DNA from: Pseudomonas pisciculturae
GTDB lineage: Bacteria > Pseudomonadota > Gammaproteobacteria > Pseudomonadales > Pseudomonadaceae
Direction: 5' to 3'
DNA: 64,000 nucleotides
Assembly (NCBI RefSeq): GCF_015461805.1
Contig: NZ_JACVZE010000010.1
Coordinates: 186,001 to 250,000, forward strand
Positions within the stretch are counted from its first letter, which is position 1. The number at the start of each line of letters is the position of its first letter. Positions 25,495 through 33,045 of this stretch are shown in pieces. The translations under genes were made by a program, and so were the position numbers. The notes under the pieces were generated by a model. It was not told the DNA's origin and did not search any database. It was given only the letters and a program-made list of their open reading frames with translations.

Positions 25495-25941
25495 TTAACG
25501 ACCTTCCTTGCTTTTCATCCGGTTCATCGTCAAATGGATGGACACCGTTGCGTGTGTCTTCAGCAGGCGCAGGTACTGGTCACGTGTTCGTGAACTGATC
25601 TGCTGAAAAAGTACAGTGCCAGCTTTGCCGATTCGGGCGATCAGATTATCGGCATGACGGCCACTTTGGAGCCAAATAGCGTAACCGTCCAGCAAAGCCA
25701 GAATCGCCTCAAAGTGGCAGGCCAAGATGGCCTCATCGATATCCAGATCTCGGCTTTTGGCATAGGCGTAGAAAGCCTGGATCGCGCGCAGGTGCGCCGC
25801 AGCCGTGTTGTAAGCCCGGTGCTTGAGTTTGAGTTGGACGTAGATGAACGGAATGAGTATGGGCAACGGCGTCGCATCACCAGCTTGTACAAGCAGCGGT
25901 AGTCGTTGACCTGAAGAGAACCTGCACTGGATCAGTTTCAT
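25495..25941 (-). pseudogene. Tyrosine recombinase, N-terminal fragment
   Basis: 148 codons from ATG 25941, with GAGGT about eight bases upstream. Residues 25-130 resemble the SAM-like core-binding domain of phage-type integrases: 'YNTAAAHLRAIQAFYAYAKS' followed by 'SRTRDQYLRLLKTHATVSIH'. It stops just before the position where a catalytic domain should begin. The C-terminal recombinase fragment continues in a different frame that overlaps this gene's end. Either one frameshift with an internal deletion split a single gene, or a deletion fused two adjacent recombinase genes of a trio. In both cases the recombinase is unlikely to work as written. Confidence 0.6.
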
Positions 25942-26236
25942 CGACAGCTACCTCATTCAAGGACTCGCCATGAACACGAAACACATGGCCCGTTGAGAGA
26001 GTAGACGTCAAATACGAATTGGTCGAATCAGTGACTTACGTAGCTTATGAACATATCTGACATAGCACCTCGTTTAACATAATATACATTATGCGTAATA
26101 CCGTATTGCGCATTCAGGGTCAGTCCACAGTAGATTTCAAACCTCACTCCCTCGCCTTGATGCCATGCCCAATGGCGCCTTTGGCAAACCTCATCTTTAC
26201 TCGCTGCATGGACGCCGCCACCGCCTGAGGTTTTGC
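25942..26236. other. Right flank of the island
   Basis: About 295 bases of AT-rich sequence between the recombinase start and the lipoprotein gene. It should contain the right end of the island and possibly an attachment site. It includes the 23-base palindrome at 26091-26113. I found no matching repeat at the left edge near 9760. Confidence 0.4.
26091..26113. repeat. Near-perfect 23-bp palindrome near the island's right edge
   Basis: ATGCGTAATAC - C - GTATTGCGCAT has 10 of 11 arm positions paired around a central C. Its position between the recombinase module and core DNA suits a regulator or recombinase binding site; this is inference. Related ATGCGTAAT sequence also occurs near 7257. Confidence 0.4.
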
Positions 26237-26728
26237 ATGAAGCACATTATCTGCGCTGCGCTTTTATCCGTGCTGCTCACAGGCTGCGATGTCAGCTTCA
26301 ATAAAACGCCGCCCAAAACCATCGCATCTGAACCTTCTACCGAAGAACAACAACGCCAGGTGTTCAATGCCACGGTTGAGTTTCTGCAGTTACTGGATAC
26401 AGGTCGTGTCAATCAAACCTGGTCAACCTCCAGTCCGCTGCTTCAAGCGACAACGTCTGAATTGATGTGGACCAATGGCATCAAGGCCATACGCCTGGGC
26501 CTTGGCGACTATGTCGAACGTACCAGCGCCAATATCGGGTTTACCACGCAGATGCCGGATGTGCCGGCCGGCAGCTATGCGGTTGTCGAGTGCGTGACGA
26601 CGTTTAGCACCGGGCCTGCGATGGAGAACATCGTATTACGTGATGACGATAACCAGTGGCGTGTGGTGGGTTATTCGGTCAATAAGCGCTTTTTGGGTGG
26701 CGACGAGCCTGACAACAAGTCGCCCTGA
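26237..26728 (+). CDS. DUF4019-like lipoprotein
   Basis: 163 residues from ATG 26237 (GAGG nine bases upstream); the longer frame from 26165 lacks a ribosome site and would bury the signal peptide. MKHIICAALLSVLLTGC is a lipoprotein signal with lipobox LTGC, so Cys17 is probably acylated. The next residues are Asp-Val; Asp at +2 would favour inner-membrane retention in enterobacteria, though Pseudomonas rules differ. The mature part ('EFLQLLDTGRVNQTWSTSS...', 'WRVVGYSVNKRF') fits the DUF4019 domain of about 110 residues. Function unknown; it is the first gene of ordinary composition after the island. Confidence 0.75.
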   Translation: MKHIICAALLSVLLTGCDVSFNKTPPKTIASEPSTEEQQRQVFNATVEFLQLLDTGRVNQTWSTSSPLLQATTSELMWTNGIKAIRLGLGDYVERTSANIGFTTQMPDVPAGSYAVVECVTTFSTGPAMENIVLRDDDNQWRVVGYSVNKRFLGGDEPDNKSP

Positions 26729-26754
26729 CCTGCCTCTATATATATAATGTAATT

Positions 26755-26788
26755 ATAACTAAACTAAATAGTCATTTAGTTTAGTTAT
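26755..26788. terminator. AT-only 14-bp hairpin between convergent genes
   Basis: ATAACTAAACTAAA (26755-26768), loop TAGTCA, TTTAGTTTAGTTAT (26775-26788): a perfect 14-bp stem between the lipoprotein stop and the transducer stop. Without G/C-rich core or clear T-tract it is an odd terminator, but the placement suits bidirectional termination. Confidence 0.5.
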
Positions 26789-26789
26789 A

Positions 26790-28403
26790 TCAAAGGCGAA
26801 ACCGATCCACCGATTGCGACAGCTCCCCCGCCAACGACGACAACTCGTCCGTCGTTGACGCTGTGGTCGCGATCACCCGGCTATTGCTTTGCGACATCCC
26901 GGCAATCATCTCCACTTGGTGGGCAATTTCATTGCTGGCCAGGCTCTGCTCGCCGATGGTGCGGGAAATGTCATTCACCAGTTCCGTGGTCTTGAGCGTG
27001 GCCTGGAGAATCTCGCGGATTGCCCGTTCGACTTCTGCGGTCACTGCCATGCCTTTGTCGACCTGAGCAACCCCCTCCTCCATGCTGGTCACCGCTTCCC
27101 GGGTGTTTTGCTGGATGCGTGCGACCATGCTGGCAATTTCCTGGGTCGATGCGCTGGTACGGCCCGCCAGGCTGCGGACTTCATCCGCCACTACGGCAAA
27201 GCCGCGTCCCTGCTCGCCGGCGCGGGCGGCTTCGATCGCGGCGTTCAGGGCCAACAGGTTGGTCTGGTCGGCGATGCCTTTGATCACCTGGATGATGCTG
27301 AAAATCGCCTCGGACTCTTTGTCCAGCGTACGAATAACCTGAGCCGACTGCTGCGCTGAGCGAGCGATGCCATCCATGTCGTCGACGACCTGATGTATCA
27401 CCCGACCACCCTCCTTGGCCAGCGCCTCGGCCTGATTGGCCATGTCCAAGGCGCGGCCGGCATGCCGAGTAATCTCTTCGATGCTGGCGGTCATTTCACT
27501 CGCTGCCGCCGCCATGGTGCTGGCGGCAGCGCTTTGTTGCTGACTGCTGTCGGCGACTTCATGGCAGCCATGGCTCAGTTGTTCGCTCTTGCCGTTGACG
27601 CCATGGGCGTTGCTGCGCACCACTTCGATCATGCCGCGCAAATCGCGCTGCATGGTGGCGAGGCTGCGAATCAACGCACTGGCTTCGTCGTTGCGACGAG
27701 GCGCGACAATCGGTTCGCTCAAGTTGCCACGGGCGATACTGGCGGCAATGCGGCTGGCGGTTTGCAGTGGCCCCATGATGCTCAGCAACACCCAGCGGCC
27801 CTGGGCCAACAGCAACAACAGGCTGGCGATCAATACCGCACCCAGGGTGACGTTGGCGGTGCTGATGGTCTGCCGAGTGCCGGTACTGGTTTTTTGGGTA
27901 TCGTCCTCGATCAGCTCGCTCAGGCTCGCCATTTGGTCTTCAAGCTGGCTGAACGCGACATTGAATGTCTGCAATTGCTCGCGTGCGGCCTCGGGATTAT
28001 CCAGAGCCTGGGCGACGATGCGCTCACCCGTGCTGATATAAGTGTCGAGGCTCGGGCGGATTTTTTCCAAAGAGGCCTTGAGGGTTGGGTCCAATGGCAG
28101 CTTGAGGTTGTCTGCCAGCACCTGGCGAAAATGCTCGGCATGCTCCTGCAGCGAACTGTTGACCTCGGCCGGAGTGCTGGTGCTTTTCCCCAGGCCCACC
28201 AACATGGCCGACAGCACGTCGGCGCGCAGTGCGTCGTGCATCATGTCGGCTTCCATGTGGTTTCGCAGCACCGTCATGCTGACCTCATTGGCCTGTACGG
28301 CATGGCCCATCCGGGTGTTTCCCACATAACTGGCCAAGCTCATGATCAATGCGGTGATCAGCCCGGTCGCAATCAACAGTATCAAGCGCAATTTGATCGT
28401 CAT
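26790..28403 (-). CDS. Transmembrane methyl-accepting chemotaxis protein
   Basis: 537 residues from the ATG at 28403; the upstream in-frame codon at 28481 would precede an implausible Arg-rich tail. The first membrane helix is residues 5-25 (LILLIATGLITALIMSLASY). A four-helix-bundle periplasmic domain follows to about 180, then a second helix 'LGAVLIASLLLLLAQGRWVLL'. Next are a HAMP domain ('RIAASIARGNLSEPI') and a long signalling domain with the hairpin tip 'QTNLLALNAAIEAARAGEQG'. It senses an unknown periplasmic ligand and signals to CheA/CheW. No cognate chemotaxis genes adjoin; such orphan receptors are common in Pseudomonas. Confidence 0.92.
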   Translation of the reverse strand: MTIKLRLILLIATGLITALIMSLASYVGNTRMGHAVQANEVSMTVLRNHMEADMMHDALRADVLSAMLVGLGKSTSTPAEVNSSLQEHAEHFRQVLADNLKLPLDPTLKASLEKIRPSLDTYISTGERIVAQALDNPEAAREQLQTFNVAFSQLEDQMASLSELIEDDTQKTSTGTRQTISTANVTLGAVLIASLLLLLAQGRWVLLSIMGPLQTASRIAASIARGNLSEPIVAPRRNDEASALIRSLATMQRDLRGMIEVVRSNAHGVNGKSEQLSHGCHEVADSSQQQSAAASTMAAAASEMTASIEEITRHAGRALDMANQAEALAKEGGRVIHQVVDDMDGIARSAQQSAQVIRTLDKESEAIFSIIQVIKGIADQTNLLALNAAIEAARAGEQGRGFAVVADEVRSLAGRTSASTQEIASMVARIQQNTREAVTSMEEGVAQVDKGMAVTAEVERAIREILQATLKTTELVNDISRTIGEQSLASNEIAHQVEMIAGMSQSNSRVIATTASTTDELSSLAGELSQSVDRFRL

Positions 28404-28561
28404 GCTGTTATCCCCGTGCCTGGGTCGCCGGTTGAGAGCCCTACCGCAAACGCCTCTGCTTACAGCGTTATCGGCATCCATTGCTTGTTATTGAAGCCCA
28501 ACTTTGCGGATTTGCGCAGATCCCTTAAGCTGACCGACCTTTGCTCCACCCGGAACTGCCC

Positions 28562-29770
28562 ATGTCTCGAAGTATCGTCCACCTCGCCCTGCTGCTGGGC
28601 TTGATCACGGCCGTTGGCCCCTTCGCCATCGACATCTACCTGCCCGCCCTGCCCACGCTCGGCACCAGCCTGAATGCGTCGCCGGCCGCAGTACAGATGA
28701 GCTTGATCGTGTTCTTCATCATCATCGGCGTGTGCCAGCTGTTCTATGGCCCGATCAGCGACGTGTTTGGGCGCAAGCCGCCGATCTACGCCGGGCTGGT
28801 GATTTTTGCGATTGGCAGCATTGGCTGTGCGCTGGCCCCGACTATTGAAGCGCTGATCGGCTTTCGTGCCTTGCAGGCCTTCGGTGCCTGTGCCGGCATG
28901 GTGATTCCCCGCGCGATTGTGCGCGACCTGTACACCGGCCATGAAGCCGCGCGCTTGATGGCCCTGCTGATGCTGGTGATGAGCGTCTCACCGATTCTCG
29001 CTCCGTTGGCCGGTAGCCTGGTGATTTCGCTGTGGAGCTGGCGCGAAGTATTCGCGGTGCTGGCCGTGGTGTCGCTGGCGTGCCTGGTGATGACCGCCGT
29101 GCAACTGCCGGAAACCCACCCGGCCGAACGGCGCCTGGGCAAGACCTTGGGCAGCGCCTTCGGCAGTTATGGCGCATTGTTGCGCGACCCCGTGTTTAAT
29201 GGCCTGGCGGTGGTCAGCGGGTTTGGCCTGGCGACGTTCTTCGTGTTCATCGGCAGTGCGCCCTTCGTGTACATCGAGCATTACGGCCTGACGCCGACCC
29301 AGTTCAGCCTGGGATTTGCGCTCAATGCAGCGTCGTTTTTCACCATGAGCCAGCTCACTGCCCGCCTGAGCGCGCGTTTTGGCCTGCCATCGCTGATTCG
29401 TTGGTCGGTAGTGGCTGTGGCTGCAGTCATGGCGTTGCTGGCACTCACCACACTGTGGGTCGACAGCCTTGCGGTGATGATGACCTTGCTGTTTATCGGC
29501 TTCGGTTTTCTCGGCCTGTTGCTGCCGGCGGCCGGGGTGCTGTCCCTTGAGGATCACGGCGCGGTGGCGGGTTCTGCATCGGCGTTGCTGGGGGCGATCC
29601 AGATGATTACGGCTGCGGGGTCCATGGCGCTGGTAGGGATCTACGCCGATCACACCCCAGCGCCGATGCTGATTGGCATTGCCCTGTGTGCACTCGCCGC
29701 CATGCTGACGGTGATGTGGACCCTGCAGCGCTTGCCGGCGCACTTGGCGAGCGCCCCGCCCTCCTCCTGA
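28562..29770 (+). CDS. Bcr/CflA-family MFS drug exporter
   Basis: 402 residues from ATG 28562 (the frame is open from 28541 but that part is not protein-like). Twelve hydrophobic segments are visible. Family markers: 'LGLITAVGPFAIDIYLPALP' in helix 1 (the Bcr/CflA D-x-Y-L-P motif), 'YGPISDVFGRKPPIYAGLVI' (MFS motif A between helices 2 and 3) and 'FRALQAFGACAGMVIPRAIV' in helix 4. Proton-driven efflux of sulfonamide-, bicyclomycin- or chloramphenicol-like drugs is the family role; the real substrate cannot be told. Transcribed away from the chemoreceptor gene and convergent with the recombinase. Confidence 0.9.
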   Translation: MSRSIVHLALLLGLITAVGPFAIDIYLPALPTLGTSLNASPAAVQMSLIVFFIIIGVCQLFYGPISDVFGRKPPIYAGLVIFAIGSIGCALAPTIEALIGFRALQAFGACAGMVIPRAIVRDLYTGHEAARLMALLMLVMSVSPILAPLAGSLVISLWSWREVFAVLAVVSLACLVMTAVQLPETHPAERRLGKTLGSAFGSYGALLRDPVFNGLAVVSGFGLATFFVFIGSAPFVYIEHYGLTPTQFSLGFALNAASFFTMSQLTARLSARFGLPSLIRWSVVAVAAVMALLALTTLWVDSLAVMMTLLFIGFGFLGLLLPAAGVLSLEDHGAVAGSASALLGAIQMITAAGSMALVGIYADHTPAPMLIGIALCALAAMLTVMWTLQRLPAHLASAPPSS

Positions 29771-29811
29771 GCAAGCCTGGTGCGGGCCCGCTCCCACCGT
29801 TTGATCTTCGT

Positions 29812-30726
29812 CTATAGGTCAAACCGATCAACCGCCCGCCTGCGCTCATTGTCGTCGCGCACGTCATAACTGGCAGTGGTTTGGATATTGGTGTGGTGCG
29901 CCAGCTTCTGCGCAATCGACAGGTCATGTTCCTCGATCACCCGCGTGATAAACGAGCGGCGAAAGTCATGGGGCATGATCTTCACGCCGACCTGTTCGCC
30001 ACGCTGGCGAGCGATGTAATAAATCGCGTGTTTTGTGATGCGCTCTCGGGTGATGTGGCTCCCCCGGCGAATGCGGTTGAACAGGAATGCATCGTCCTGC
30101 TCACCCTCCTTGAGCTGCTCGCGACGAAAATCCAGCCACGCCTGCAACTTCGCAAACGCCCAGTCTGGCGCGTACTTGAGCAGTTCTTTGTTGCCCTTGC
30201 CGATCACCCGCAGGCTGCGCTCGGCAAAGTTGAGCTGCGCCAGATCGAGGTTGACCGACTCCGACTTGCGCATGCCCGAGCCATAGAGGATGCCGATCAG
30301 TGCCGCATCCCGCAGGCCCTGGGGGCGAGGGTCGGCGGCGCAGACGTCCATCATCTCTCGAATCAGTGTACGCCGCAGGTTGCGGCCCTGGCCCAGCCGG
30401 GTGCCGGGCGCCGGCTTGACCGTGCGCATGCGCAGCAAGTGTTCCTGGGTGATCAGGCTCATGCGCCAGGCCTCATTCATCACCCCGCGTACCGCGTTCA
30501 CATACAGCGATGAAGTATTCGGCGCATAGCCGTCTTCGCGCAAGGCGGCGACCAGGGCTATGACGTGTTCGGGCTGCAACAGGTGCCAGTTGATGTCTTC
30601 GAGGTTGATGTCTTCGAAGCCCAGGCGGTCGGCGGCGTCTTGCAGCACGTAGCGCATGGTCAGTTGGCTGGAGGGCGCCAGGCGGGTGAGATAAAGGGTC
30701 AGCGGGTTGCGGATAGACTCGGTCAA
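29812..30726 (-). CDS. Orphan tyrosine-type site-specific recombinase
   Basis: 304 residues from a TTG at 30726 with AAGG about 12 bases upstream; no nearer ATG preserves the N-terminal domain. The core-binding domain covers residues 1-110. The catalytic domain has all key residues: Arg in 'YGSGMRKSES', Lys in 'VIGKGNKELL', 'HDFRRSF' (H-x-x-R), 'LAHHTNIQTTASYD' with His and the nucleophile Tyr. It is therefore likely active, unlike the broken recombinase at 24.5-25.9 kb. XerC/XerD are of similar size but their genes lie in other contexts (dapF-xerC, xerD-dsbC). No phage, integron or transposon features adjoin, so it may be a lone chromosomal recombinase or a mobile-element remnant. Confidence 0.85.
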   Translation of the reverse strand: MTESIRNPLTLYLTRLAPSSQLTMRYVLQDAADRLGFEDINLEDINWHLLQPEHVIALVAALREDGYAPNTSSLYVNAVRGVMNEAWRMSLITQEHLLRMRTVKPAPGTRLGQGRNLRRTLIREMMDVCAADPRPQGLRDAALIGILYGSGMRKSESVNLDLAQLNFAERSLRVIGKGNKELLKYAPDWAFAKLQAWLDFRREQLKEGEQDDAFLFNRIRRGSHITRERITKHAIYYIARQRGEQVGVKIMPHDFRRSFITRVIEEHDLSIAQKLAHHTNIQTTASYDVRDDNERRRAVDRFDL

Positions 30727-30834
30727 GTTGAATCAGCCTTTGGATTAAATACCTTAAACAAGCCGTTGTTTATTCAAAGTATTTAGTGAGTTGGCGAAGG
30801 CCGAGTCTAACGCAGGATCGGCCCTGGCACCAAA

Positions 30835-31647
30835 TCATGGGGCGGTGTCGTCGTCCTCGGTAGGCTCTTGCGGCTGGGACTGGGCCTGGCCCCATTCACT
30901 GTCCTGTTTCTGCATAAGGGCGAACCAGTGCTGACGCATAAACGTCAGGTACGCTGGCGGCGCCTTGGCAAAATCCTTCTCGTCGCCATAACAACCCGGC
31001 AGCGGCAGCTCGGTGCCCTGCTCCTTGTATTGGCTGACCAGCGCCTGCTGCGCGGCGACGCTGCAATCCTTGGGCAGGGGCATGCCGCGCAGTGCGCCGG
31101 CATCCTCGTCCCACCAGCTCGCGCCGTAGCGGTCGACGCCGCGAAGGCGAAACTTTTCGGACTTGCCCACGTGCATGATCAATTTGAATTCGTTGGGGCT
31201 GACATCGCTGGTACAAGTGCGCGAATAACCTACAGTCGCCTGTGTGATGCCATCGCCGGTCAGGTCGGTGACCTTGGTTGCAGCCATGTCAAAGCGCAGC
31301 GCTGCGTCGAATTCGCAATGCTGCACATCGTCATAAAGCATCCACACGCGTTTAGGGCGGTTGCCGTCGATCAGGTACTGCGCCGCATACACAAACGCCG
31401 ACTGGGTGCCGTCGTCGTCACGCTCGCTGACCTGCTCGGCCAACACCAGCAGGTTCTTGCCTTGGTGATCGTCCCAGGTATAGGCCGCGATCTGCTTGCC
31501 ACGCACTTCAACGCCATCGGGCACCTGGTCGATGCTGGTCAGCGCCACGCCCTCGTCGGCGCGCACAGTGGTGACACACGCCACGCTCATCAACAAACCC
31601 ATCAACACTGGCCGCAACTGGCCGCGTAAAAGCTGCACGCTATTCAT
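30835..31647 (-). CDS. Secreted hypothetical protein, M949_RS01915-like
   Basis: 270 residues, ATG 31647. The signal peptide (LRPVLMGLLMSVACVTTVRA, cleavage before DEG) sends it to the periplasm. It resembles the family annotated as 'M949_RS01915 surface polysaccharide biosynthesis protein' ('VTDLTGDGITQATVGYSRTC', 'FKLIMHVGKSEKFRLRG'). That name has little functional basis. Four cysteines after the signal peptide could form two disulfides. The C-terminal tail is acidic. It is divergent from the arn operon, with a 366-base gap holding the arn control region, so a cell-envelope role is a reasonable guess only. Confidence 0.65.
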   Translation of the reverse strand: MNSVQLLRGQLRPVLMGLLMSVACVTTVRADEGVALTSIDQVPDGVEVRGKQIAAYTWDDHQGKNLLVLAEQVSERDDDGTQSAFVYAAQYLIDGNRPKRVWMLYDDVQHCEFDAALRFDMAATKVTDLTGDGITQATVGYSRTCTSDVSPNEFKLIMHVGKSEKFRLRGVDRYGASWWDEDAGALRGMPLPKDCSVAAQQALVSQYKEQGTELPLPGCYGDEKDFAKAPPAYLTFMRQHWFALMQKQDSEWGQAQSQPQEPTEDDDTAP

Positions 31648-32013
31648 CCGAGTACCCTGGCAAGAGACGGCTTACTTTACCGGCACTTGAGGCGCATTGC
31701 AGAGAAGATTCTTCAATAAATGGTATTGCGCAGGGTGCGAACGAGAGCCTTACTCAACACCCTGATTACTTAGCTGAACACTGGCTGTCTACCGGTCAAA
31801 TAAACGAGTTTTTCATCCGCCTTTCATATTCGTTCTACATTTTTGCGCTTAGTCTTAATACACAACTTCAGAGCAAACCGCGCTACACCGGCTAACCTGT
31901 TGATTATGCTTTATCTTTGGCACCGTTGATAAAGTCTGCGGTCTAGACATTCGCCCCATGATTGTTGCTGTCTTCAAGCGCCAAGTTGCTTTAACCCCCG
32001 AGGTCATGAATCT
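31648..32013. promoter_or_regulatory. arn operon upstream region
   Basis: 366 bases between the divergent secreted-protein gene and arnC. The left part is AT-rich and carries a 5-base-spaced direct repeat (31811-31827). There is no trace of an arnB coding sequence: I see no aminotransferase-like frame on either strand. Translation of arnC begins just after GAGG near 32000. Confidence 0.55.
31811..31827 (+). promoter_or_regulatory. Candidate PmrA/PhoP-type box (direct repeat TTTCAT-N5-TTTCAT)
   Basis: Two TTTCAT hexamers separated by five bases (CCGCC), the half-site period of OmpR/PmrA/PhoP-family regulators. A possible -10 TACATT follows at 31836. arn operons are controlled by PmrA and PhoP in Pseudomonas. 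The hexamers match the PmrA consensus (about CTTAAT) only partly. Confidence 0.4.
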
Positions 32014-33045
32014 TTGAAACCCTACCCTATTCATTGCGTGTCGATCGTTATCCCGGTCTACAACGAACAAGAAAGCCTGCCTGAACTGCTGCGCCGAACG
32101 ACCGCAGCCTGCAAGCAATTGGCCTACGAATACGAAATCATCCTGGTGGATGACGGTAGCCGCGACAACTCGGCGCAAATGCTCGAAGACGCTGCATCGC
32201 AGGACGGCAGCAAGGTGGTCGCGGTGATCCTCAACCGCAACTATGGCCAGCACGCAGCGATCATGGCCGGGTTTGAGCAGTGCCGGGGCGAGGTGGTGAT
32301 TACCCTCGACGCCGACCTGCAAAACCCGCCGGAAGAAATCCCGCGTCTGGTCGAACAGGCCGCCCTCGGTTATGACGTGGTTGCCACCGTGCGCAACAAC
32401 CGCCAGGACTCGGCCTTTCGCCGCTGGCCGTCGCGCCTGATCAACCTGGCCGTGCAACGCTCCACCGGCGTGGCCATGACCGACTACGGCTGCATGCTGC
32501 GCGCATACCGGCGCACCATCGTCGACGCCATGCTCGCCTGCCGTGAGCGCAGCACGTTTATTCCGATCCTCGCTAACGGCTTTGCGCGCCACACCACTGA
32601 GATTCTGGTGCACCACGCCGAGCGCGAGCACGGTGAGTCCAAGTACAGCGCCATGCGCCTGATCAGCCTGATGTTCGACCTGCTGACGTGCATGACCACC
32701 ACCCCGCTGCGTCTGCTTTCCATCGTCGGTTTTAGCCTGGCGGCCCTGGGCATGCTGTTTGCCTTTGCGTTGATCATTTTGCGCCTGGCCTTTGGCGCCG
32801 AATGGGCCGGCGACGGCATGTTCGTGTTGTTTGCGGTGTTGTTCGTGTTTACCGGTGGCCAGTTCATCGGCATGGGCCTGTTGGGTGAATACCTGGGCCG
32901 CATGTACAGCGACGTGCGCGCCCGCCCACGGTTCTTTATCGAAAAAGTGCTGCGCAACACACCGCCGCCACCGACACCAGCGGTCGTCGTCGACGGCCTC
33001 GCGTCTTCCCATATTTCCACTTCTGCTGATCAGGTCCAATCATGA
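32014..33045 (+). CDS. arnC: Undecaprenyl-phosphate 4-deoxy-4-formamido-L-arabinose transferase
   Basis: Inner-membrane glycosyltransferase (GT2) that moves 4-formamido-L-arabinose from UDP to undecaprenyl phosphate in lipid A modification. Start TTG 32014 gives the family N-terminus 'MKPYPIHCVSIVIPVYNEQE'; the ATG at 32006 is out of frame and stops at once. 343 residues. Motifs: 'VSIVIPVYNEQESLPELLRR', 'ILVDDGSRDNS', 'LDADLQNPPEEIP' (DxD), 'EREHGESKYS', then two C-terminal membrane helices at about 230-300. It overlaps arnA by four bases (ATGA). In other bacteria arnB precedes it; here it heads the operon. Confidence 0.95.
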   Translation: MKPYPIHCVSIVIPVYNEQESLPELLRRTTAACKQLAYEYEIILVDDGSRDNSAQMLEDAASQDGSKVVAVILNRNYGQHAAIMAGFEQCRGEVVITLDADLQNPPEEIPRLVEQAALGYDVVATVRNNRQDSAFRRWPSRLINLAVQRSTGVAMTDYGCMLRAYRRTIVDAMLACRERSTFIPILANGFARHTTEILVHHAEREHGESKYSAMRLISLMFDLLTCMTTTPLRLLSIVGFSLAALGMLFAFALIILRLAFGAEWAGDGMFVLFAVLFVFTGGQFIGMGLLGEYLGRMYSDVRARPRFFIEKVLRNTPPPPTPAVVVDGLASSHISTSADQVQS

